From NCBI GenBank assembly GCA_021405325.1, contig QWII01000180.1, positions 1 through 9,447 on the forward strand: a stretch of DNA of 9,447 nucleotides, given 5' to 3'. The notes beneath the pieces were generated by a model. That model was not told where the DNA came from and did not search any database. It worked only from the letters and a program-made list of their open reading frames with translations. Of this stretch, positions 1 through 6,484 are shown one piece after another; position 1 is the first letter of the stretch; each line of letters opens with the position of its first letter. A program made the position numbers and the translations under genes. Source of the DNA: Caldilinea sp. CFX5. GTDB lineage: Bacteria; Chloroflexota; Anaerolineae; Caldilineales; Caldilineaceae.

Positions 1-1
1 G

Positions 2-1063
2 ACCTTTACGGCCAAGGCCGCCTGTGATCCGGGCGCCGGCAGTTCGATCCAGCGCACCGTCTCCTTTAGCCAGTTCATCAATGTGACGGCGGAGAATGGG
101 AACGAACTCTCCTTTACGGATAGCTCCGGCGTGGTCACGATTACAGGTGTGGCGGCGGTCGCCACCAATACCCCAACCGTCACCCCGACCGGCACGGCCA
201 CACCAGTCGCCACCAATACGCCAACCAACACGCCAACGACCGGAGGAACCGTAACGCCAACGGTGACCCAAACCCCTACCGCCGTGGGAAGTACAGTAAC
301 GCCGACGGCAACGCCAAGCCCCACCGGCACCGGCGGTAGCACACCGACAGCGACAGCCACGGCAACGACGGCGATGACCGGAACACCGACGCGAACACCG
401 ACTGCCACCAGAACGCCGACCGCCACCAGAACGCCAACGGCAACAAAAACAGTGACCGGGACACCGCCAACCGCCCTCCCGACCGCCACGGCCACGGCAA
501 CCGCCATCGCGACGGCAACCGCCACGGCAACCGCCACCGTGACGAATATGCCAACGGTAACCGCCACAAACACCCCTGTGCCTACACAGGCAGCCACCGC
601 CACGGCGACGCTCATTCCTTCACACACACCAACGGCAACGCTGCCACCAAGCACGGCGACCGCAACAGCCACGCCAACACCGACCAGCAGTACACCCACG
701 GCGACACCGGTCGCACAAACGGTGCTTGACTTCTTTACGGCAGCCCTCCATAATGACGGCAATGCCGTATTGATTACCTGGCAAACCAGCGCCGAAGCGA
801 ATACGGAAGGCTTCTATCTCTATCGCGCCCAAGCGACAGGTCGTACAGAATTTATGCCACTGACCGGGTTGATCCCCAGTGTGGGCGCACAAGGCGGGGC
901 TTATCAATATTTGGATGAGACCGTTGTGCTTAACAATGAGTACGCCTATCTGTTGGTGGAGAAGAAACAGGACGGCACTTTGATCGAATATGAGAACGTG
1001 CCAATCGGTATCGGTGATCCTGAGAGCCGCAGTCAGCTATGGCTGCCGCTTGTGATCCGCTAG
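2..1063 (+). CDS. Thr/Pro-rich extracellular protein with FnIII-like C-terminal domain (5' end outside window)
   Basis: The frame is open from base 2 with no stop, so this is the 3' part of a longer gene; a GTG at 83 is an internal codon, not a convincing start. What is seen: about 55 residues of ordinary sequence, then roughly 180 residues made almost only of Thr, Pro, Ala, Val and Asn in TPTATxTPT-like units, then a C-terminal domain of about 115 residues (from about base 715) with the pattern LDFFTAAL...[21 protein letters not shown]. That resembles the FnIII-like end domains of large secreted Chloroflexota proteins. The protein ends in LWLPLVIR, a short hydrophobic-basic tail I recall from many secreted proteins of this phylum. 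The Thr/Pro tract is probably an extended, possibly glycosylated, linker or stalk outside the cell. The function of the N-terminal part cannot be told. No signal peptide is visible because the start is missing. Confidence 0.85.
   Translation, partial: TFTAKAACDPGAGSSIQRTVSFSQFINVTAENGNELSFTDSSGVVTITGVAAVATNTPTVTPTGTATPVATNTPTNTPTTGGTVTPTVTQTPTAVGSTVTPTATPSPTGTGGSTPTATATATTAMTGTPTRTPTATRTPTATRTPTATKTVTGTPPTALPTATATATAIATATATATATVTNMPTVTATNTPVPTQAATATATLIPSHTPTATLPPSTATATATPTPTSSTPTATPVAQTVLDFFTAALHNDGNAVLITWQTSAEANTEGFYLYRAQATGRTEFMPLTGLIPSVGAQGGAYQYLDETVVLNNEYAYLLVEKKQDGTLIEYENVPIGIGDPESRSQLWLPLVIR
391..444 (+). repeat. 18-bp tandem repeat, three copies, inside the Thr/Pro tract
   Basis: Three consecutive 18-base units start at 391, 409 and 427, each coding a six-residue (R/K)TPTAT-like unit and differing at a few bases. 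The surrounding tract (about 170-714) is a less regular run of the same ACG/ACC/CCA/GCC codons. In-frame length variation by slippage or recombination would change the stalk length without breaking the frame. Confidence 0.7.
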
Positions 1064-1083
1064 GGCAAGCGTAATCCTCATTG

Positions 1084-1144
1084 TCTGTTGAACGATAAAG
1101 TGCTGCCGGTCAGAGCGACCGGCAGCACTTTATCGTTCAACAGA
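1084..1144. repeat. Perfect 28-bp inverted repeat between convergent genes
   Basis: Arms 1084-1111 and 1117-1144 are exact reverse complements around a 5-base loop (AGAGC). The element lies 20 bases after the stop of the surface-protein gene and 26 bases from the stop of the HAD gene on the other strand, so it could end transcription from both sides. No T tract follows the stem on either strand, so it is not a textbook intrinsic terminator, and a perfect 28-bp stem is longer than one needs. Confidence 0.85.
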
Positions 1145-1170
1145 ACTCACCATCCAAGCCACAGCACACC

Positions 1171-1842
1171 CTACGGCGTCGCCAGTAGCGCACCGACCTG
1201 ATACAAATCACGCAACACGCAGGCGGCCAGCGGCGTGATTTCCGGCGACGGTGCGATCAGATCCGGCACCCAGATGGCGCGCATGCCGGCGGCGTGGGCC
1301 GCTTGGATGCCGGCGCTCGAATCTTCTAACACCAGACAATGCGCCGGTGCGACGCCTAGCTTTGTTGCCGCCGCCAGAAAGATGTCGGGGGCCGGTTTGC
1401 CATGTGCAACCTCATCACCGCAGACCATTGTGTCAAAGTGGTGTAACAATTTGGCGGCGGTGAGCTTCTTGACGGCAAGCACACGGGCGGTCGAGGTTGC
1501 GACCGCTTTGGGAATCCCCTGGCGGTCCACCAGATCGAGCAATTCCAGCAAACCGGGTTTGGTCGGGATGCCTTCCTCTTCAATCGCCGTATAGAGATAG
1601 TGTTGCTTGCGGGCATAGACCGCGTCAAAGGGAAAGTCCGCGCCCAGCCCGGCGCGAAAGAGCGTTTCCGTCGCCTTGGCCGTACGCCCGACCGCTTGCA
1701 GATATAACGCATCGGGCAAGGTGAAGCCAAATTCGGCGCCGGCCCGTTGCCAAGCGCGCTGGGCCATCCGTTCGGTGTCGATCATCAGGCCATCCATGTC
1801 GAAGAGGAGGGCGCTGATTGGTAATTCGGGTGAATTGAACAT
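1171..1842 (-). CDS. HAD-superfamily hydrolase, beta-phosphoglucomutase/phosphatase type (subfamily IA)
   Basis: A 223-residue protein of normal length for this family, likely a cytoplasmic phosphatase or phosphomutase for a small phosphorylated metabolite. All four HAD motifs are visible: motif I DMDGLMIDTE with nucleophile Asp15 and acid/base Asp17; motif II ATSTA with Ser117; motif III GKPAPDIF with Lys149; motif IV VLEDSSAG with Glu173-Asp174 for Mg2+. Residues between about 20 and 95 form the helical cap that sets the substrate. The start at 1842 has only a weak ribosome site. It lies 18 bases after the HNH nuclease stop on the same strand, so it may be co-transcribed with that cassette, but its base composition is GC-rich like the metabolic genes, suggesting the cassette was inserted upstream of it. 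The exact substrate is not predictable. Confidence 0.92.
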   Translation of the reverse strand: MFNSPELPISALLFDMDGLMIDTERMAQRAWQRAGAEFGFTLPDALYLQAVGRTAKATETLFRAGLGADFPFDAVYARKQHYLYTAIEEEGIPTKPGLLELLDLVDRQGIPKAVATSTARVLAVKKLTAAKLLHHFDTMVCGDEVAHGKPAPDIFLAAATKLGVAPAHCLVLEDSSAGIQAAHAAGMRAIWVPDLIAPSPEITPLAACVLRDLYQVGALLATP

Positions 1843-1860
1843 AAACGACAGAAGTAATCC

Positions 1861-2661
1861 CTATTCGTCAGTATTACCTTGGCGAATCAAAAAGAATATG
1901 AGAAGAATGAGAAGAAATGGAAGGACAAACAAAATGATGTTACGCAACAACGCTTTGATGTAGTCCTGTATTGATAATTGTTCAGCTTTGGCAGATTGCT
2001 GAAGCTTTTCATGAAGCTTCAGTTCTTGCGCACCTTCCCACGTTATTTCAGTACGTCTGACATACTTCATGGCGACATGTTGGTATGCCAAGGGGTATGA
2101 CCAGTAACAGTTCCCACATACACTTTGATCTTTTGCTGTCCAGTTTGGACAATGTTCGCAAGACCACGATTTCGCACGGTTACAGGGGCCACAGACTAGC
2201 ATAAATGCTTCGGGCTGTTTCTCTGGTTCAGTGACATCGCCACTAATTTCGTAAGGGATGCGATGATCAATTTGCAATTCACGCACGGCAAAGCGACCAT
2301 TACATAGAGAACAGCGGCCTTGGTCGCGTTGATAGAGTGCGAGCTTAAATCTTTTTGAGAAATTTTTCCTGCCACCTTCTCTGCCACTGATAATTACAGC
2401 AGGATCGCCAAAGCGATAAGCCGCAATCGATCGGCCGTCGGCGCCTTTGATCGTAAAGGTTTCAAGGGGAATCCCTTCATCGCGCACATCTTTAGCAGCC
2501 CTTGGCGGATGATTATACCCATATAGCTCTTTTAATTCCTGGGTGCTGATCGAACCATGTTGCAAGATATGTTCAATAACAACCCGTGCGCGTTTGTTTT
2601 TGACGGCGTTCAATTTGTCAAGAAATTCCTGCGGTAAGGGCCGCTTAGATTCTTCTGTCAT
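1861..2661 (-). CDS. HNH endonuclease with C-terminal transmembrane helix, partner of the adjacent DNA methyltransferase
   Basis: A 266-residue protein in three parts. Residues 20-90 resemble a winged-helix-like DNA-binding segment (RVVIEHILQHGSIST... then HPPRAAKDVRDEGIPLETF). Residues 105-165 carry an HNH nuclease core: zinc-type pairs C117xxC120 and C157xxC160, catalytic-region D132-H133, then N161 and K164. Two further pairs, C168xxC171 and C182xxC185, suggest a second zinc site. Residues 241-259 are a run of Ile/Leu/Phe/Val (NIILFVLPFLLILLIFFLI), a strong single membrane helix, followed by a short polar tail. The start overlaps the methyltransferase stop in an ATGA (2658-2661) with no Shine-Dalgarno sequence, so translation is probably coupled. 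The pairing implies a restriction enzyme that cuts DNA lacking the partner's methylation. The membrane tail is unusual for such an enzyme. The sequence is AT-rich compared with the flanks. Confidence 0.85.
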   Translation of the reverse strand: MTEESKRPLPQEFLDKLNAVKNKRARVVIEHILQHGSISTQELKELYGYNHPPRAAKDVRDEGIPLETFTIKGADGRSIAAYRFGDPAVIISGREGGRKNFSKRFKLALYQRDQGRCSLCNGRFAVRELQIDHRIPYEISGDVTEPEKQPEAFMLVCGPCNRAKSWSCEHCPNWTAKDQSVCGNCYWSYPLAYQHVAMKYVRRTEITWEGAQELKLHEKLQQSAKAEQLSIQDYIKALLRNIILFVLPFLLILLIFFLIRQGNTDE

Positions 2662-3596
2662 AGAAAATTAAATTGAAGTTGTGTTTTTTGTGGTGTGGAT
2701 AGGGTTGGTATAACCTTGGTTTGGTGTTGATTGTTTATAATCCCTAATTTTGTGATTAGCACAGGCGATAGGTATAACGATTCGTAGGTGGTATCAATTT
2801 GCCCTAGTAAAGTTGATTGTGTAGAGCGACCAGCTTCAATCAAGATTTGATAAAGTTGTAACTCCACAGGTAGTTCTTTGCCATAAGTTTTATCACCTTT
2901 GATGCCATCATAGCTTAATGCGAACATTACATTACGTTGATTGAGTTTGTCCAAAAATTCGATCAGAGCGGAAAGTGCAACGCCGCTACAATAGCGCGCA
3001 TCGCGCGTCCCAGAGGTTCCTTGGTAGGGTGGATCAAGATAAACAAAATCTCGTTTGGGGTTTATATCATCGAGCATTTGGCGAAAATCAAGAGCAGTGA
3101 CCGTTGTTTTTCCATATAAAAGCCTGGAAAAGGCTAAGATTTCCTCACGCATACTCAATGGATGGCGCCCTTTTCTCCGATTGTCAGGAGCCTGGTTGAA
3201 TTCGCCATTGGTATTATAACGAACCGAAGCTTTTACACAGCGCGCCAACAGGTATAAGAAGAGATCGGGCGCTTGGGTACGATTAAATTTATCACGTACT
3301 TCATCATAAAACACGCGCTCACGCCCTAACTGTTCTTGCCACAACCTTTGATACTGATCCGCAATTTCTGTCGGCTGTTCAATGATGATGCGCAACAAGT
3401 TCACCAATGGTCGGTTCAAATCGTTAAGCCAGAATCGTTGTGCCAGTTTACCATAAGACGCCGCGATCGAAAGTGCAGCGGAACCGGCAAACGGTTCAAC
3501 GAAACGTTCTAAGTCAGGTGGCAAAAACTTTAAGATTTGGGGAGCAATCCCGCGTTTGCTCCCCTGATAAGGAATTGGTTGCGGCAATTTTTTCAT
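2658..3596 (-). CDS. D12-class (Dam-like) DNA adenine-N6 methyltransferase
   Basis: A 312-residue S-adenosylmethionine-dependent methyltransferase that would methylate adenine in a specific DNA sequence. Family signs in order: N-terminal PYQGSKR (residues 9-15), SAM-binding motif I FVEPFAGS (32-39), ND at 58-59, the FNQAP stretch (133-137), and catalytic motif IV DPPY (188-191) within FVYLDPPYQGT. Motif I before motif IV with DPPY marks the alpha/D12 group, whose length is usually 260-320. It is the first gene of a coupled pair with the HNH nuclease, so it should protect host DNA from it. The recognition sequence cannot be told. No strong promoter or ribosome site is seen ahead of the ATG at 3596. 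The gene is AT-rich (20 of 60 bases are G/C at 2641-2700, against 44 of 60 at 7261-7320), which suggests acquisition by transfer. Confidence 0.93.
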   Translation of the reverse strand: MKKLPQPIPYQGSKRGIAPQILKFLPPDLERFVEPFAGSAALSIAASYGKLAQRFWLNDLNRPLVNLLRIIIEQPTEIADQYQRLWQEQLGRERVFYDEVRDKFNRTQAPDLFLYLLARCVKASVRYNTNGEFNQAPDNRRKGRHPLSMREEILAFSRLLYGKTTVTALDFRQMLDDINPKRDFVYLDPPYQGTSGTRDARYCSGVALSALIEFLDKLNQRNVMFALSYDGIKGDKTYGKELPVELQLYQILIEAGRSTQSTLLGQIDTTYESLYLSPVLITKLGIINNQHQTKVIPTLSTPQKTQLQFNFL

Positions 3597-3612
3597 GGCA
3601 CACTTTAAGAAA

Positions 3613-3651
3613 CAAATAACAAAAAGGCCTCAGAACAGATGTTTTGAAGCC
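3613..3651 (-). terminator. Rho-independent terminator for the aldolase transcription unit
   Basis: Read on the minus strand, GGCTTCA (3651-3645) pairs with TGAGGCC (3632-3626) with one G-U pair. The 12-base loop can add an inner AAC/GTT pairing. Five T residues (3625-3621) and a T-rich run follow. It sits 106 bases after the aldolase stop and just before the methyltransferase start, so it should isolate the cassette from the metabolic genes upstream. Confidence 0.65.
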
Positions 3652-3735
3652 AGTATACCACAACCTCCTGCCAATCCTGCTATTCAAAATAAGCAGAGCA
3701 AAAGAACGCAAGCAGCAATCTGCTGGAGCGCAATG

Positions 3736-3756
3736 GCGCTTTCACGATGAAAGCGC
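3736..3756 (-). other. 9-bp hairpin touching the aldolase stop codon
   Basis: GCGCTTTCA (3736-3744) and TGAAAGCGC (3748-3756) form a perfect stem with a 3-base loop directly after the aldolase stop on the minus strand. No T tract follows, so it may protect the mRNA 3' end or help termination at the downstream hairpin. Confidence 0.45.
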
Positions 3757-4671
3757 TCATGGCAAAAATTCAGGGAACCGTTCATGGAGGGCGCGTTTAC
3801 ACGCCTGATATTGTTCTTCGCTAAAACCTTGATAGGGCGAGAGCAGCCGCAACGGCATCGCTTCCAGCCCGCCCAAGCGCACCAACATCTTGTCATAGGC
3901 GCCGTCGATCCGCCCTGCGGCCAGCGCGGCGCCAAGCACCCCATGCAACATGTCATGAAACTCTTTTTGCAACTTAAAGAGGTTGACCAGATCGCCATTG
4001 CGCCCGGCTGCAAACAGCGCCTTCGCCTTGTGCGGCGACATCGGCCCAAAAGAAGAGAGCAGCGCACATTCGCCGTACATACAGCCATGCGGGAAGTTCT
4101 GTTCGCCAAAGAAATGTTGCAACTCGCCGGCATTGGTGACGAGATCCGCCGCCCGTTCCAGCCCGCCGCCGGTATTCTTGGTAGCGACCAGATTGGGGAT
4201 CGCATCAATCAAGCGGCGATAGTCGGCGCCGGTCAATACCCGCTTGGTGCGCGGCAGGTTGTAGTGCAAAAACTGGGCCGCCGGAAAGGCGCCGCAAACA
4301 TCACGGAAAAAGGTCAGCAGCTCCTGGTCATTGAGCGCGCTCCAGGCTGGTAATGAAATCTGGAAAACGCGGAAACCAACATCATAGGCAAAGCCGATAC
4401 GCTCGATAAAGTTGGCCGTGGAGAGCGCAATCACGCCGACCATCGGGTGAATATCCGCCCCGCGCGTCTCCTCATAAAAGACGCGCACAATCTGCTGGTA
4501 ACGCGGCGTATCGACGGCGTACCCCTCGCCGGCCGTGCCAAAGATATAGAGATGGTTGAAGTGTTCCAGTACCATGCGCACCTCGCGCCGGAAGACCTCC
4601 TCGATCAACTGCTCATGCTCATCCCACGGAACTTCGCAGGAAACTAAAATTGCTTGTGGATAGCGGGCCAT
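3757..4671 (-). CDS. Class I aldolase of the DapA/NanA (dihydrodipicolinate synthase) family
   Basis: A 304-residue TIM-barrel enzyme of typical family length, cytoplasmic. These enzymes bind pyruvate or a related 2-oxo acid as a Schiff base and make or break a C-C bond. The key residues fit the known spacing: GTAGEG at 45-50 (Thr46), Tyr137 in LHYNLP, Schiff-base Lys165 in ATKNTGG. The 28-residue Tyr-to-Lys distance equals that of E. coli DapA (Tyr133/Lys161). The second Thr of the usual GTTGE is Ala47, and the sequence differs enough from true DapA that lysine synthesis is unlikely; a catabolic sugar-acid or N-acylneuraminate-type aldolase is more plausible given the sialidase-like and dehydrogenase neighbours. 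The start at 4671 has a GGGGA ribosome site about 8 bases upstream. It is last in a minus-strand run behind the VOC and BNR genes, separated from the VOC gene by a 111-base gap with an 8-mer inverted array. Confidence 0.9.
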   Translation of the reverse strand: MARYPQAILVSCEVPWDEHEQLIEEVFRREVRMVLEHFNHLYIFGTAGEGYAVDTPRYQQIVRVFYEETRGADIHPMVGVIALSTANFIERIGFAYDVGFRVFQISLPAWSALNDQELLTFFRDVCGAFPAAQFLHYNLPRTKRVLTGADYRRLIDAIPNLVATKNTGGGLERAADLVTNAGELQHFFGEQNFPHGCMYGECALLSSFGPMSPHKAKALFAAGRNGDLVNLFKLQKEFHDMLHGVLGAALAAGRIDGAYDKMLVRLGGLEAMPLRLLSPYQGFSEEQYQACKRALHERFPEFLP

Positions 4672-4718
4672 AATCTATTCCCCTGTTTAGGCTTAACAAT
4701 GAGGCAACTTGTATATTT

Positions 4719-4781
4719 GAGATAAAGAGATAAAGAGATTGAGAGATTCAGGCACTTAATCTCTCAATCTCTCAATCTCTT
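4719..4781. repeat. 8-bp tandem array facing its own inverted copy
   Basis: Four 8-base units of the type GAGAT(A/T)(A/G)A-like sequence (4719-4750) face three inverted AATCTCTC-like units (4758-4781). Bases 4734-4748 and 4758-4772 pair perfectly (15 bp, 9-base loop), and the stem extends outward with two mismatches. It begins 2 bases before the VOC stop in the reading direction, between the VOC and aldolase genes, where it could form a hairpin in a shared mRNA. It is not followed by a clean T tract. Confidence 0.8.
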
Positions 4782-4782
4782 G

Positions 4783-5163
4783 TCAGATTTCAGCATAGAT
4801 CTCAAGCATATTCCCTTCCGGATCGGCAAAGTAGACGGTGCGATGGCCTCTGGGTTGATCCGTCGGCGGCTCCAAGATTTGTACCCCTTTGGCAACCAGT
4901 TGTTCATAACAGTGATCCACTTCGGGCGGCGAGACCAGAAACGCAATCTGCACGCCCGGTAACTCTGGCCGCACACCCTGCCCATCATATCCGCGCGTCC
5001 GCTGACGCAGAGCCAGCAAAACGGAACCGGCCCGTAAGGCCAAACTCGTGTCCGATTCTGAGGCAACGGGAAAGGCAAAGAGATCGCGATAGAACGCCTT
5101 CATGCGCGCCATGTCGTCACACAAAACGATGACATAGGTTAGTTGTTGAACAGCGGTGAGCAT
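4783..5163 (-). CDS. VOC-superfamily (glyoxalase/dioxygenase fold) protein
   Basis: A 126-residue single-domain protein, the normal size for two beta-alpha-beta-beta-beta modules. Family signs: DDMARMKAFYRDLF (16-29) after the first strand and GHRTVYFADPEGNMLEIY (106-123) at the end. Of the usual metal ligands only Glu121 is kept: the first-strand His is replaced by Tyr10 and the mid-protein His by Gln72. It may therefore bind a ligand without metal, or catalyse something other than the glyoxalase I reaction. The start at 5163 is supported by GGAAG about 6-10 bases upstream. It lies between the BNR and aldolase genes on the same strand, so a role in the same pathway (for example an isomerase or binding protein) is inferred. 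No specific reaction can be named. Confidence 0.85.
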   Translation of the reverse strand: MLTAVQQLTYVIVLCDDMARMKAFYRDLFAFPVASESDTSLALRAGSVLLALRQRTRGYDGQGVRPELPGVQIAFLVSPPEVDHCYEQLVAKGVQILEPPTDQPRGHRTVYFADPEGNMLEIYAEI

Positions 5164-5192
5164 AAGTTCTTCCTTAGTTGGATTGGATCAGA

Positions 5193-5236
5193 AGACGCAG
5201 AGCGTCTAGCCGGCATTCCGCCGCAGAGCAGCGGAA
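5193..5236. other. Two small hairpins between the BNR and VOC genes
   Basis: AGACGC (5193-5198) pairs with GCGTCT (5202-5207), and TTCCGC (5216-5221) pairs with GCGGAA (5231-5236). Both contain the heptamer GCAGAGC at the top of the stem or in the loop. They lie in the 87-base gap between two genes read on the minus strand and could tune the shared message. No T tract is present. Confidence 0.4.
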
Positions 5237-5250
5237 CGAGTACAACATCT

Positions 5251-6390
5251 TCACCCTGTCACCCGCAGCCGCGCCCAGCGAATATGGGTCAGGCTGGCAT
5301 AGGTACACCACCAACTGGCATAGAGATCGCCTTCCAGGGTAGTCATGAGCGTAGGCGCGCCAAAGGCGATGGTATCGTGGCTGCGGGGGTATTTGTCGGG
5401 GGAGCTAATGCCCAGGTGCGTCCAGCCGGTGGCGTCCCAGACGCGTACCTGGTTCGTCAGATCCCAACTATGGCCCAGATCATAGGAGAGGGCGACCATA
5501 AAGCCGGGTTGCTCGGCTTCACGCAGGGTATAGATGGCGGCTAATGTACCATCGGGCAATTGGGTCGGCCAGTTGGTTTGACCGGGCAATGTAGTCGGCT
5601 GGGGCATAGGCCAGGTGGCCGCATTGGGATCGGTGATGGCGTAATGAATCGGCAAGTTGACCGGCCCTTTGTCGGGTTGGGTCATGTCGGCGGCCCAGTA
5701 GAGGGTGAAGATCCGGTTGTCTTGTAGGCGGATCGTCTTGCCGTGCCAGAACCCTTTTCCCACCAGTGCGCCATCAGCCATCGTTGTCATCTGGCTCCAG
5801 GTGCGCCCCCAGTCGGCGGAAGTCATTGCCAGCATAATCGGCTTGTAGGGGCGGTCATCGGTGTAACCATGCCACTGGTCAAAGGTCGCCAGCCAGCGCC
5901 CGTCAGCCAGTTCGGTGATCGTGCTGGCCGGTGTGGCGACGAGACCATCCGGTAATTTGATCGGTTGTGGCCCGGTCCAACGGCGACCGCCATCAGTTGA
6001 AAGAAACAGCACCGGTTCATTGTCGAGCAAGCCACCGCTGGGGCTAAACATGGGTTGGTCAGGCTGGGTGCGGTCAACACGGAAGGCAAAGACCACCAAC
6101 GCGCCATCACTCATTTGTGAGAGAAAGCCATCGTGGTAGGAATAAGGCCGGTCATCGCCTACTTTGTTATGCAAAAAACCTTCCGTCTGCCAGGTGACGC
6201 CGCCATCCAACGAGCGGGTGAGGGCAATATTTTGGTTGGCCGCATACATCCCATCCCCGCGGCTATAAGTCGCCAGAAACTCGTGCGCCGACAGTTGCAC
6301 CTGATGGGCATGGGAAGCAAAGACATGATAGTGGGCCGGGTCGGGGTTGATATAGAGAATGCCGCTGTCGATAATGGTTAGCGTAGCCAT
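5251..6390 (-). CDS. BNR/Asp-box beta-propeller protein, sialidase-like
   Basis: A 379-residue protein from the chosen start. Four Asp-box motifs (SxDxGxTW type) are visible: SLDGGVTW (60-67), STDGGRRW (131-138), SADWGRTW (191-198) and SYDLGHSW (302-309), marking the turns of a six-bladed propeller as in exo-alpha-sialidases and related glycosidases. A sialidase FRIP motif near the start is not evident, so enzyme activity on sialic acid is unproven; it may be another glycan- or sugar-acid-related propeller. There is no signal peptide (starts MATLTIIDSG), so it is predicted cytoplasmic. The start at 6390 is preferred over an upstream ATG at 6486 because GGGAGA plus A-rich sequence lies just ahead of it and the longer start falls inside a 34-bp palindrome. 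It is first in the minus-strand run BNR-VOC-aldolase and diverges from the SDR gene. Confidence 0.87.
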   Translation of the reverse strand: MATLTIIDSGILYINPDPAHYHVFASHAHQVQLSAHEFLATYSRGDGMYAANQNIALTRSLDGGVTWQTEGFLHNKVGDDRPYSYHDGFLSQMSDGALVVFAFRVDRTQPDQPMFSPSGGLLDNEPVLFLSTDGGRRWTGPQPIKLPDGLVATPASTITELADGRWLATFDQWHGYTDDRPYKPIMLAMTSADWGRTWSQMTTMADGALVGKGFWHGKTIRLQDNRIFTLYWAADMTQPDKGPVNLPIHYAITDPNAATWPMPQPTTLPGQTNWPTQLPDGTLAAIYTLREAEQPGFMVALSYDLGHSWDLTNQVRVWDATGWTHLGISSPDKYPRSHDTIAFGAPTLMTTLEGDLYASWWCTYASLTHIRWARLRVTG

Positions 6391-6445
6391 ACCTTTTTTC
6401 TCCCTGTTGGCTCGTTGCGGTTGTGTTGACAGGCGCCGTCCCGTA

Positions 6446-6473
6446 ATGATACGCTTGCGATCAATCCTATAAT
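6446..6473 (+). promoter_or_regulatory. Candidate sigma70-type promoter for the SDR arm
   Basis: A perfect TATAAT (6468-6473) is preceded at 16 bases by ATGATA (6446-6451), a 4-of-6 match to the -35 consensus. Transcription would begin near 6480, placing the 34-bp palindrome at the very start of the leader of the SDR message. The -35 match is modest, so this is a tentative call. Confidence 0.35.
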
Positions 6474-6484
6474 TCAACATAGGC

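Noticed and set aside
276..907. Minus-strand open frames opposite the Thr/Pro tract
   Set aside because: They are by-products of the repetitive codon pattern; the Arg/Trp-rich translations have no domain features.
3652..3657. TATACT on the minus strand as a -10 box for the methyltransferase gene
   Set aside because: No acceptable -35 lies 16-18 bases upstream, and the transcript would start within the terminator stem.
3784..4353. Open frame of 189 codons on the plus strand
   Set aside because: It lies antisense within the aldolase gene, has no recognisable domain, and the aldolase frame shows intact catalytic residues.
6426..6431. Perfect TTGACA on the plus strand
   Set aside because: The hexamer at the right spacing (TACGCT) matches the -10 consensus poorly; the TATAAT at 6468 is too far away.
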